From Zhengitettix transpicula (Eukaryota; Arthropoda; Insecta; Orthoptera; Tetrigidae): a stretch of DNA of 64,000 nt. This document shows positions 33,026 to 44,365 of the stretch, one piece after another. Location: positions 14,203,001 through 14,267,000 of the forward strand of contig CM073593.1 of assembly GCA_037074705.1 (NCBI GenBank). Reading direction: 5' to 3'. How positions within the stretch are numbered: position 1 is the stretch's first letter; every line of letters begins with the position of its first letter. A program made the translations under genes and the position numbers. Below the pieces are notes generated by a model that saw only the letters and a program-made list of their open reading frames with translations, did no database searches and had not been told where the DNA came from.

Positions 33026-35379
33026 TTATTATTAATTTTCAATCAGACGTTAATTTTTCAATTCAATAAATGGTCATTTAAAACAAGCATTTCCAGGTAA
33101 GATCTTTAAATAGGATACATTTTAAAATATAACACTTACGTAAAGTTAAATTATGACATTATCTTTGTTTATATGGCGTAAATGGTCAACTGACGTCTAT
33201 TGTGGTGTTAAAAATATAATTAGAAATTAAAATAATTTTTATTTGATAGAAAAATTTAGGACAATTTTTAATAGATTGAACCTGTTTTCTATGCTTGATC
33301 GATAAACTGAAATACGCTTTTAAATTCATTTCCAAATCGAAGGGAATATATTTATTTTGTGTCGGTTAATCCGATGATATATTGGACACGTAAAACGTAA
33401 TCGTATATTGCATTGTCTTCTCTGTGTCTTGTAGTGAAAGAAAGTTAAGTCATCAAAGAAAGTCTTTCCTTGAAAGAAACTTGCCAGAGTGACGAGAACT
33501 AGAACTTTAAGTTAGGATTGGAATGATGTTGTTGCCACACAAAAGAAGTTTAAAAAAAATCTCAAAGAAATGTCGGAGCCCCGGTGTGGCTTTGTACAAG
33601 ACCAGTATCTAATTTTTCCTCCTGTGCCAGAGTTTTATACTTTCGTAATACTCAACCAATATTTTATCCACTTCTACACAGACTATTTACATAAGTGCCA
33701 CAATTAAAACGCTAAAATTGTGTAAAAGATCTTGCTTTTATTTCTGTGGATTGCGTAGTTTAGCATCGATGTTTAAAATAATAATTAACTTTGTTTTGAT
33801 AACAGTGTTTACTATTTTCAAACGTAGAGTATTGTTACATATTACACATTTTTGAAATGTCAATACACTGAGCTTTATAATCGTTATCGTGTTATCAGGT
33901 CATCATCGGTGGCATTTCCATTGGTGAAAAATCTAAACTTTATATCGCCCGATAAAATTGGGACCCTTATTAAAAATTGTGAAACCGTAAAAACCCAAAT
34001 AAATCTCTTAATAAGAAAGACTATTCGTCGATTTCTAAATTTGAAGGCTTTTAATCGTAAATTGTTGGAGATAAATCAGATCATGTCACAGCAGACATTT
34101 TCTTTTCATTATATTAGAATGTTGAAAACGAATATAAATATGTGGTGCTCTCAGTTGTTTTCTGTCACCGCTTTCTCGTATGGACGTTAATAAAAACAGA
34201 GTGAGATAAATAGTAGAAATCGGATCGTCCACAAAACAAATATTTGTTTCAACTCATTTATATATACGCTCAACTGTTTTATTTTTAACTATGTTGACGT
34301 TTGACAATTTTCATTTGTAAAATGAGAATGGAAAGATCGGTAAATAAGTTCCTCCTGGATTAGAGAGTGGAACGTTGGTACGTAATATTATAATCTAAAG
34401 TAAGAAAATGTAGCATTAATATAAATTAAATGCTGTATAATTTAAGCGAATTCTAATAAGCTCACAATTTTTTTTATAAATCTGGATTAATTTTTTCTCC
34501 GTATTTTTAATCTTTATATTTGAATTATTTAAATCCCGACGAGATTTTTTTTTTAGAAATTGTAAGGTATTTCTCTGTATACCTCATAATCACGTTTTCT
34601 CAGAAGGTAACTTTTGTTAAGTTTTACAGGATCCCACATTTTTTATTTTCACAATTAAAATGTAAAATATCTACGTCAACCCCTAAAAATTATTACGCGA
34701 TTTCTATCCAGTCAAGGACCGATTCAGTCCAAATTCTTCACAGATACTACATTCCTCGATGTTCTATGGATTATTCCATACTACAGGTGTTTGAGGAAAA
34801 TAAGTTTTAGAAATGGCCTAAATATTTAAAAATAATCATAAATATGCTGCAGTGTTTTTGTTTTAGTGAAGTATTTAAAAGTCTGGATGAATTTCAGGAC
34901 ATTTTATAGAAACTGGGTCATATTTTATTACAAAATTGTATTACTTATTTGTCAGTCACGTTACCATCAGTCATACAGTCATTATATACAGTCATACGAA
35001 ACTGAAATGGTAATTAATATCTCGTAAGTTCGGTCACATATAGGGAGAACAGTTTTCGAATAAATGTATTTGAAATAACAAAAGACTATTTGACCCAATA
35101 CGTTATTTTATAGAAAATTTCTTTTGAGGAATACCAGTGGAAGAAGCAAGTGTTCAAGGATATACGGAAAGATGATAAATTGCGACTTTGTGGAGGATAG
35201 ATGGAGCAAAGATAACAGCTGTAATGAAATGTATAGAATGGTACCAAATTTCTCAATACATATTTAACGTATATCAGCATTCTCATCCAATCCATTTACT
35301 ATTCCTATAAACAGAAGACAGGGAGTGTTGGAACACAGAAAGCGCAAAGTTCTCCGTTAGGACGAGGAATTCGAGATTG
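33026..35379. other. AT-rich spacer
   Basis: Frames of 112 codons (33852-34190) and 96 codons (34520-34810) are AT-driven and without domains. No repeat was recognised. Confidence 0.35.
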
Positions 35380-35570
35380 TCGACGCTATCCATTATCTTA
35401 GTTTGCCGAGAGTTAATTTAATATATGGGCCGTATCTCTATCATAGTTATTAGTGGGGAGCGTGTAAAATAGATTAACATGTAAATTACTGGCGAGGTGA
35501 TGCATTGCGTGGAACGCCGTTCACGGGCCTCAGACAACCACAGTTCTGCAGGTAATTACGGATTCCGGAC
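35380..35570. promoter_or_regulatory. Small complex patch, candidate regulatory DNA
   Basis: GGCGAGGTGATGCATTGCGT and GGAACGCCGTTCACGGGCC stand out from AT-rich flanks. Unique, with no ORF. Confidence 0.2.
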
Positions 35571-37859
35571 ACAATAAAAAACAATGTTATTTTTTCCCCA
35601 TGAAATGATTGGCTACAGATAGTAAAAATGTGCCGAGAGATACTTCATCAATTTTCCACTTTTTCTCTGCCTCAATATTTTGATGGAATATATAATCGTA
35701 TGTATAATATGCACTGCTTATATTCTCAAACTTTCGAATAGGATGAAATTAATGATTAACGTTCCATGAAAGTATTTATTACCAGTGTACGATTCAATTC
35801 CATTTCAATTCAACATTAATAATATTATACCCTTGATGATATGGCACCGATTGCAGCAACTGTTTGATATCAGTATTTTATAATTACGCTCTTTCCAGTA
35901 ATACATAAACTTGGACACTCAGTACCTGCAACGTCAACGTATTGAAACAATTATTTTCGTATTCACAAAATATTGCGTTCTGTTTCTGATCCACTAATTA
36001 TATTTAAAAGGCAAGGACGTTTCAAAGATCAAATAATATTTTGAATTTAGCTACCGTATTTGTTTATTAATTCTAACGTAGATTTTCAAAGAAAATTCCA
36101 GTTATTTTGTCGATTCATGTATTATTCGTTACGGGGGCATTTTTATCTCTCTTTGTACTGCACGCAATCAAACAACTTTAATCGCAAACAAAACAAAACG
36201 TTTTTGTCCCATAATTCCTTTTAGTATCAATTTTTTAACTTTGACCTCCAGTGGTTATAAAGTAAAAATTCGTAAATGTAATAAGTAATGATCGTACTAT
36301 TCTGCTTGTTACGTGTTCTACCATATTATTTTTAGCGGCCTATTTCTCTTAACGTTCCTTCAGTTTAGTTACCACTATATACTTTCTGTTTGATGTTGTC
36401 ATTTTAATATCTGTTTCATTCCAGAGATCACCATGTTAGGGAGGTTTCTGTGTGTTTTCGGCAGTCAAGATCCCTCAGTTCAAATAATCCCATTGCAATG
36501 CTTGCAATAATGTCTCATTGAAAGCTTTTCTTCAATATGTCGGAAAATTCAAAATATTGTTTGCTAGAATGAATGGTGCATTCTTTGTGTGTTATTCTTT
36601 CTTCGGATGGTATGAATATAAAAATAGAGATCATAATCTATCTTCTTGTAATACATAAAATTGACTGTTTTTTATGTGTATAATCCTCATACAAATCTAC
36701 ACGCGCGGATAAAATTCGACCTACACTTGTACGCATGTTCCTTTCGAACCGTAAACAAACACTGTGGGGATAGGACACGATTACTACCCGTAAGTTGAAA
36801 ATTTTCAAACATGCTAAAACGGCGGTATTTGCGACGAAAGAATTTTTTCGGGGTCAGGGAGAGTGATAGTGTTTTTCCCGATGTTGGTTGTGTATAATTT
36901 CAACCCACTTTGGGAAGGAAAGGGAGGACCTTTAAGGGATGGGAGTGGGAAGAGTGTTACAAAAAATTAACCGCGGAAACTACCGAGATTGGTGTCCAAT
37001 CCGCGGTTATGGATGCCGCTATGTTTAAAAATAGTATTAAACTTGCCGGTTACGTTGTATTTCAGTCTCTAGGAAGGAGTGAGTGTGGAATAATGGATCG
37101 TGTAATATCTTAAACAAGTTGAGTAAATTCCAAAAAAAAAAAATTGTACAGATTTTACTTTCCAGGATAAATACCCTGGCCACGCCAGACACCACTGACA
37201 ATTACTCTTGAAGATGCTAATCGTTATCTGATACAGTTAATTATTTTTTAAAATAAGAAAACAAAACTGACGTATTTAACTAAAGTATTTAAACTGTCGA
37301 AAAAATTGATACTGTTCATTCCTTCCAGAAAAGAAAAAAAGGAAAGTGTGAATAAACTACAAATAAAATGAAAAAGTGCACTGTTATCGTCCTATTTTAA
37401 GAATTTTTATATTTAAACGAAGTATATTTTATATGCTTTCCTTCTGTTTCCTCATAACTCGAATCTATATATATATATATATTAATTATTGTTATTATTT
37501 TTTAAAAAATACACATTTTAATGGAATGTAATATAACTAATTTATTCAATTATCTCTAATTATAAAACATAGCTGCAGTGTAAATCACACACAGGTGAAA
37601 TAACGGCCATTTCGGCTCAACTGTCGTGTTGTTTCTCTGCAATGCCGAAATTATTATTCAATGAGCATTATTTCGTAGAAATTTTAGTCTGCATTATATT
37701 TCGTGAACTATTTACTGTTCACAGAGAATCATGGCAAGAAGGTAAATTGCTGAAAAGTGACGGTAACTTAAGAAATTTCGTGTTGGCAAAGAGGAGTACC
37801 TGTAATTCCAACTGCCAACATTTATTTCGCAAAAAAGCACTCTGGTAAACAACAGTCGG
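35571..37859. other. Spacer; (AT)n at 37466-37483
   Basis: AT-rich. A 67-codon frame with an ATG start (36910-37113, Lys/Glu/Gly-rich beginning) has no recognisable domain and no splice context. A short (AT)n run lies at 37466-37483. Confidence 0.35.
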
Positions 37860-38540
37860 TCTATATTATTGCGAAAAGAAAAATCTCCGGTTTCATTAAG
37901 GATGACGTGGGTAAGATTCCAGGAGAGAGTCGTGTCGGATAAAGCTCGAAGAGTAATCACCATTCCCAGAGTAGAGCTCGGGAAAGAGAGAACGTCTAAT
38001 TATTATCCTAGCCCGCGGCTTGTGCGGATGCCGAGCATCTCTTTCGCCACTTGCTCCCCGAATATTATTAGTATTTGCTTCTTTGCCGAGCCGATCCGAG
38101 CCGAGGAGAGAGAGACGACCACCCCCTAATTGTGCTTCGGAATGTTCCGCTGGTTTTGCCGGGAAGGCCGCGCTGGGTCGTGAGCACTCCTCTAGAAAAC
38201 CTTCTTTATTTCCGCTCGATGCAGTCTTCAATCAGGGAAGGAATCAATATCCCCTTCCTCCCAGGGGATGTGGAGAGGGTAGTCTTGCGGGCAGAGGCAG
38301 AGGGAGAGAGCATGCCCCTTCGTGTCACCGGCACGGCACGGCGCTCAGATGAAGGTTATCCATCTATTCGTTCGTCGCCCCGAGCAAAGCGAAAATCTCG
38401 CAAAGCCATCTGTCCCTGCCGCAAACGCATTTCCTTCATAGCGCATTTTATTTTCTCCCCTTTTCCCTCTCGCATCATTTCGCTCCTGCTTCGTCCTTTA
38501 TCTGTCACCCTGCAGCTATATTTCCTAATTTATTATCGGC
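37860..38540. promoter_or_regulatory. GC-rich island with overlapping frames, candidate regulatory DNA or exon
   Basis: Contrasts strongly with the flanks (CCGCGGCTTGTGCGGATGCC; tandem GCCGA words near 38090-38104). Several frames are open. The longest plus frame (38075-38563) begins without an ATG; its first ATG is at 38219, leaving 114 codons. The product is Arg/Ser/Pro-rich, then hydrophobic, with no known domain. Frames overlap on both strands, as expected from GC-rich noncoding DNA. A CpG-island-type regulatory element is favoured; an unannotated exon cannot be excluded. Confidence 0.3.
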
Positions 38541-39084
38541 GAAACTCAAGAGTACAGGTCTGAATTTGATAACTATTAATACCAGATCCGATGAAATAAT
38601 GAAGAATGCGTCCCTGTAGGCACTCCTATAATTCGTATTCTACGGAAGCGTTTTATTACTTTTTATGCAATAAAAATTATTTCAAATTATTTTACTCTAC
38701 TATACTTACACTATCTGTATGTTTTGTGCGCACTCGCTTATTTGATGTGCCTGTAGGATTTCCACACATTCAAAACCGTCTCTGTTGTCTCAAATGCCTT
38801 GCTATTTACATATGCATTCATTTGTCTGTAGGATTGTACGTTTGACTCCACTTTGTGTGTATGGATGAATCTCAGTTTGTTAAAATTTTATTTCCGTGGA
38901 AACGAAAAAAATGTTGCAGGGACTTTGTGGAGCTTACACTGCCTGGATTTTACCAGCTCGAGCTTTATAAAAGTGGTCTTACAGTTCTTACCACTTAATA
39001 ATTTTTTTCAGTTACTCCTCTCAACATTTTCACTTTCAATGTAAGTTCTGTTTGATAGTATTATTATTTCATACTGTCCTCATA
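38541..39084. other. Spacer
   Basis: Short frames only; nothing recognised. Confidence 0.35.
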
Positions 39085-40020
39085 ATGATGGAATGAGAAA
39101 ATACAAGGAAATGGCATATCTATAGTTAGAACGCCCATTAATGGAATATGGTACAGAATGCTGAGATCCGTATAGGAAAAATCAGATAGAATCCTTAGAA
39201 AGGGTTCAGAAAAGGGCCATTAAATTTGTACAGATAGGACCTGGGAATTAAGCTGTTAGGGTAGTGATACACCACAGACGAGAAGGGAAAGAGCCAGTCT
39301 ACACGTTTTCTTTAAAGCCTTTGCAGGTCAAAAGCCTTTGCGGAGAATTCGAGATAGATGAGAAAACCTACGAGAGGACTGAACACGTGTTCAAATTAAA
39401 TGCTAGGCAACAAAAAACAGATGTTAGAAAATCCTTTTTTTTTAAGGTAACAGGCTACATGACGGTAATCCACATGGTGGCAACTCCCCTTTAATAGCAT
39501 AGGAAGGGATTTGAAATGGGGGATAACTAGGGCCCCCGGCAATATTTTAAGGATCCTACCCAGCATTCGCCTAAAGAAATGCAGGACAAACCCTAGGTCA
39601 GGCATTTAGTACTTGCCCCACGCCCTTCCGATGGTGAGAGAGGGGTTTGCTGTGGGGTCGCAGCTTTCCCCTCGCCGTGCCTTGACCGGTTTAGGAGGCA
39701 GCAGGCCGACTATTCCAATGGGAATAGAGGAACACTCTTACCGAATGCCCGAGGTCTGTGACCCCGGAACATACACCTCTCAGAACAGGCCGAGGTGCCT
39801 CGACTTGTGGAAACCTTAGTTCAAAAACGGAGAGGAAAAGGTATCCCCAAAGATAGCCCTTTCGTATCTCTCCTACAAGGATCTGCTGTTGGAAAATACT
39901 CCTTACTAAATAGGATAATAAATAACTTGAACATTTTACCTGCAAGAGTTTTCGGAGAAAGTCCTCTAACGGAAAGAAAATTTAGACTTAATCAGAACCC
40001 CAGTAAAAATAGTGTAGTGT
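39085..40020 (+). pseudogene. CR1-type non-LTR reverse transcriptase C-terminus, split by an insertion
   Basis: The first part (about 39135-39434) reads ERPLMEYG, DPYRKNQIESLERVQKRA and IKFVQ, the thumb/C-terminal signature (L-V-R-P-x-x-E-Y-G .. W-D-P-Y .. L-E-x-V-Q-x-R-A) of CR1-group elements. It then continues in a shifted frame to EHVFKLNARQQKTDVRKS. The second part (about 39887-40010) resumes with VGKYSLLNRIINNLNILPA, the usual G-K-Y-S-F-x-N-R-T-I-x-x-W-N-x-L-P-A ending. The interruption is R1 copy C. Stops (for example within the W-D-P-Y segment and after IGPGN) and frameshifts make it a dead copy. The RT core upstream is missing. Confidence 0.85.
39435..39886 (-). mobile_element. R1-family retroposon, copy C, with target-site duplication
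   Basis: Nine T residues (39435-39443) are followed by AAGGTAACAGGCTACATGAC and the full series of R1 blocks up to TCCTACAAGGATCTGC. It is bordered by ATGTTAGAAAATCC on the left (39421-39434) and CTGTTGGAAAATACTCC on the right (39886-39902), copies of one site inside the CR1-type coding sequence. This fixes the element at about 450 bp with a 3' poly(A) on the minus strand, the signature of target-primed retroposition. The short frames on both strands have no domain. Confidence 0.85.
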
Positions 40021-40262
40021 AGTGAAGCGTATTGCAGTAATGTAAAGTGATGGTGATCCGTTATAAGCTAAAGTAAAATGGTTACATTTCTTGACTCCTT
40101 AGATAGTTAGTCTCTATTTTCATATATCTTTCCACTGTTCTTCTTTTCAAGCCAGTGCAACATTAATTATTAGAATAGCTTTTTCAAAAATGATCTTTAA
40201 TTAATATAATTCTATGTAAATTATTTATTGTTGAATTAATGTCCATAAATATAGCTTATACA

Positions 40263-40952
40263 TTTAAAACTAGTTGGGTGCCCGGCGTTGCCCGAAAAAG
40301 TTTTTAATTCTATATTAAGTGATTTAACTTAGCTGTTCCTAGTTCCGTTCATACTTTAAACCAATAGCTCAACAATTCAACATACATTGAATTTCTTCTT
40401 AAATATACTCCTCGAGTATTGCGGGATATAATTGTCCCTCAGTCTTCAGACATTACGAAAGATTAAATTGAAGAAATTCTTACCTAGATTCACAATGTAA
40501 ACAAATGGTAGCCATATTGGAGTCACTAAAATTACAGGAAAATTAACTTACATTTTCCGCAAGGATCGTAAAGTATTTCGTATTGTTATTTTTATTATCA
40601 TTCGATGGAGTATTACTGGATATAATTATACTTTTTATTCAATGAAAATATTTCTGCTTTATTTTATCACCGGAAAAAGAAACTATTTCCTTTGCTCGTC
40701 GCGTAGTAACGTCTCTCTGTCTCTCGCGTGACGTCAATGGTCTCTTGGCGCGCAGTAATTTAAAACAAAATAATCACATTTTTTATTATAATTTTTTACA
40801 CCTTTATTCTAGGGGTTTCTCACCCCCAAAGTACCGTTTCTTGTGTTTTGAAGGATATGTGTACTAATATTTATTGTTATCGGTCCACGCTTTAAAATTT
40901 GTATACAGAGTAACGTAAATACATACAAACATACATCCTTTTTATTATATAG
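40263..40952. mobile_element. ACTAG/GTTGCCCG-type interspersed repeat, copy 2
   Basis: Begins AACTAGTTGGGTGCCCGGCG followed by TTGCCCG, and ends ACATACAAACATACATCC plus TTTTTATTATATAGG. Both termini are typical of a widespread arthropod repeat class. The interior differs from copy 1. No ORF. Flanking duplications were not identified. Confidence 0.6.
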
Positions 40953-42639
40953 GTAATACAATAATCAACTGTAAATTATTTTATGTAATTTGTATTTAAA
41001 TTGTAATTACATGAATCTAACACCGGGAAAACTGTATATTAAATAAATATATACTCCCACCTAATGTATCATCTATTATCATTTTTGGTGGTATAATGTC
41101 GGAGTCAAATATATTAGAATATTATTGATCAACTAAATGAAAAGTGTGACATTCGCAATCCAAAAATACAGTTTGACATGCAACATAAATAAGAGTTTTT
41201 CACAGGTTCCTTAAACTTGCACCAGAGAGTTTGAGAAATATACTTTAGCCATACAATATAGTTTCTTTGTATGTAATAATCCATTATATGTACTTGAATT
41301 GGCTCTGCTACATTCAACTGATAAATTGTAATTTTATTGTTAGGAAAAAAACAAAAAATCCAACACCTTGTACATAGTGATAATGTATCACATTTAGAAA
41401 ACGCTCCATGTGTATCTGTTTTGTGAAATATTTAGAATTATTATGAATGCTAATACTCTGAGAGAATCTTAGATTTTTTTATTTATATTTTGCAAACATA
41501 TCACGCTGCTGTTATTGGCGAGTACTTGTTATTACTTAGTCTCCCTAAAGGCTGGCACCTTGCTTTGCCGCACGCCCTCCTTACCTGCATTACACTATTC
41601 TTTACCCATACGTAAAAAATTCTGTTGATTTCATTATACCTCATAGAAAAATTCGTATGACGAGCTGAACGTTTGACGATCATATGAAAAAAGCCAATGC
41701 ATGGAATAGTTTCTTAACTTCCCTATTTTCTGGAACAGGAAGCTGCTCTTGACCTTCCAGGCGCTCCCCCACCCACACCACACACCGTCACATTTAGCCT
41801 GTCGTGTGCAGGGTCGTCCCTCCAGGAATAGGCGGAGGCTTTCTCCTAAGGTTGATGGCCTCTGCGAGAGCGAAAATAGTTGTCAGTGCAAGCAACACTG
41901 CTTCATCAAAGTTTCCACTATTTTATGGTTATCTTGACCCTTTAGAAAACAGATCCCAATTAACTTCCAAACCCCAGTGACTTTACAATTGTTTCAGTTA
42001 TGAAACATCTATTAAATTATACGGTATCAACATTAAGAAAATGTAAGTCAGAAGTTTCCCAAAAAGACATTGGTTTTATGCTTCCGTTTAATATGAATAT
42101 ATTTTGTTCACGTCATTGTTATTCTTAAATTCGCTAGCCTACGTGCATATTTTTGATTCAATCATTTCTAATTTATTTCGTAGCCACTTGCTTCTGTTAC
42201 GCTTCCTTCATAATTATATTTGCCAATTTAGAATACTTTGAAACAAACGGTGTTATTGTTCAACGTTAATGAATTAACTTTCTCCAGCGACTTTGTATCG
42301 TAGTATTTAAAGTATAAAATAAAAGCCCACATAAAATATTCTATGTTGTTTTCTGGAACCCTTTTCTTTGAATGTAGGAAGTAGTCAAATACCAAAATTC
42401 CACCACAAACATTAATAATTTTCTTTTTAGATCTCGGCACTTAATTATGAAATACATTAATGTATATTCAATTTATCATTAGTTAAATAATAGACAGGAA
42501 TTTATAAATATCCGAAATTTAATCAATATATATATATTGAATATATTGTATATATCGTAATACCAATTAAACAGGTTTTTAATATAATTTAATTGTTGGA
42601 GGTACGGGTGCTTAAAGACGACAATCGCAGCGGCTCTTT
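40953..42639. other. Spacer; two more complex patches
   Basis: Patches at 41510-41600 and 41740-41900 are GC-richer than the flanks and carry short frames (60-62 codons) with no recognisable domain. The rest is AT-rich. Confidence 0.3.
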
Positions 42640-43290
42640 CTTTGTTAACAATGGAGACTGGAGACCGCGCGCTTAGAGAACTCAGTATGCTTCTAGCAAA
42701 GATACATAAAAGAGTCTGCGAGAGATACAACACAGTAAGTTTTGCTAATTTAAGAGCATGAATAGGTCAATCCAGGAAGTCCAACGGCGAGATATAATAG
42801 TTTACATAAAACGCAAGTAAACAGTTTTGACGGAGAGACTCATAAAATCGCAATTTAGAAGTTTTGCTTCACAAACTGAACTAATTTTCTCATAGAGAGA
42901 CTTCAAGGAGACCTACGTCCGAGGGCTGACTGAGGGGCGGATAATCCAGGTTCCAGAATAGCAGAGATCGAGAGTAACGACCGCGTGTGTTCAAAATCTA
43001 AAGTGTAGAATCAGTGAATAATGGCCTGTTTAGTGGGTGTTGACTTCAAGCTACAACAGTCCGAACTGGTACCAGTAGCACTGTCTTGAGTACAAAATAA
43101 TTATTAATAACTGTAAACGATAATTAAAGGTTATGGTCAGATTTCGTTCGCGAGTTTTTTCATTCGTTTTCTTTTACTTTTGTATTGAATATTGTATTCC
43201 GTTAACTTCAATAAGTTTGGATTGTTAATATTTTATTTCATTGTATTTGTTCTTCCTACTAAACCCAGTGGTGACCCTGAGATAAAGAGA
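42640..43290 (+). mobile_element. LTR-like fragment related to LTR family L
   Basis: Shares ordered but diverged blocks with the LTRs at 8.3 and 23.3 kb: AAAGTGTAGAATCAGTGA, ATGGCCTGTTTAGTG, TGTAAACGATAATTAA and GGTCAGATTTCG. TGGTGACCCTGA at 43269-43280 sits where a primer-binding site would be. Much more diverged than the other two copies, so it probably belongs to a sister family. Confidence 0.45.
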
Positions 43291-44306
43291 AATTCAACGT
43301 CGTTGATTGTAAAAATATAAAGGTGTATTTTCTTAGAACGCCACGAATTAATCAAATAAAATTGAAGTATTTGTTTGTTAAATTGACGGAATTTGGCGTG
43401 AAAAGCAGGACTTTGTGTAATTATCAACAATAATTTTTTAAATACATAATAATTTTGTTAATTATTCCTATTAATTAAGACCACCTTTTCAATGATTACT
43501 ATATAATTATTCGGATTTCAAATAAGGACCGATCCCTTTATGTACGCCTTTTCATCAATGTTGACGTTTGATAAACAGAGAAAAAATTTAACTTTTTATG
43601 TATTTTAATAAATAATATTTTTTGGAAGAATTGATCGTTCTCGAGTTGCTGTTTCAGTGATATATATTTAAGGATATTAATATATTAGTGCTCTATTTAT
43701 TTATTTAGGACTAATATAATTATAATATTTCATTATTACATTGGTATTCAATTTAATATTAATTTTAATTAACGGAAGTTTATAAGTCGATTTTTTGTCG
43801 AATTTTGAAGTAACATAAAATTAAAAATATAAGTTGATTGTAGATTCTTGATTCCATTACTAACTGTCATTTATCTAAAAGGAATTCAATTAAAGAGTCA
43901 GTACGGTTTTAGGAATGTAGCTGATTTTACGTTAGTTCAGATTTCACGTTTTCTGTTTGTTCTGTTTTTCTGTGAAAGAACAAGAGAAATCAGCAAGAAG
44001 CGTAAAGAAATTCCACTGTTAAGTTAAGAAAATATAGTACTAAGTTTGATATATACTAACAGTTATTGAGTTGTAAAATAAATATTACTCCGTTACATGT
44101 ACGAAAAATGTCTCCACAATACCCGCACCGAAAAAATTTTCATGTTAATTATTAGAGCGGATACATTTATCTCTAGATCATTATGGTATTCATATAATGA
44201 TTTATGGCAAATTAAGCCACAAAATTTGAATAAATGAGTTTATAAATAAAAATTGCATTTAATATATAATAAATTACATTTACGCTTTATTTTTTTTAAT
44301 AAAAAT
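43291..44306. other. AT-rich spacer
   Basis: Nothing supported. Confidence 0.4.
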
Positions 44307-44365
44307 AAACCAAATAACGTTTCAAATCGACATTTTGAGATCTTTTCAGGTGCTTATAGGAAAAA
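44307..44365 (-). other. Degraded hammerhead-like PLE tail
   Basis: Minus strand: CTGAAAA (44343-44349), a spacer with GATCTC/GTCGAT, then GAAACGTT (44316-44323) and an AT-rich tail. A related AACGTTTCTGGATGC word (minus strand GAAACGTT) is at 44592-44606. Confidence 0.4.

Noticed and set aside
38075..38563. 162-codon plus-strand frame, longest in the window
   Set aside because: Starts at a non-ATG codon, overlaps open frames on both strands in a GC-rich patch and encodes no recognisable domain.
39435..39886. Protein gene on either strand from the frames inside R1 copy C
   Set aside because: The same frames are not conserved between R1 copies, and the element is bounded by a target duplication and poly(A).
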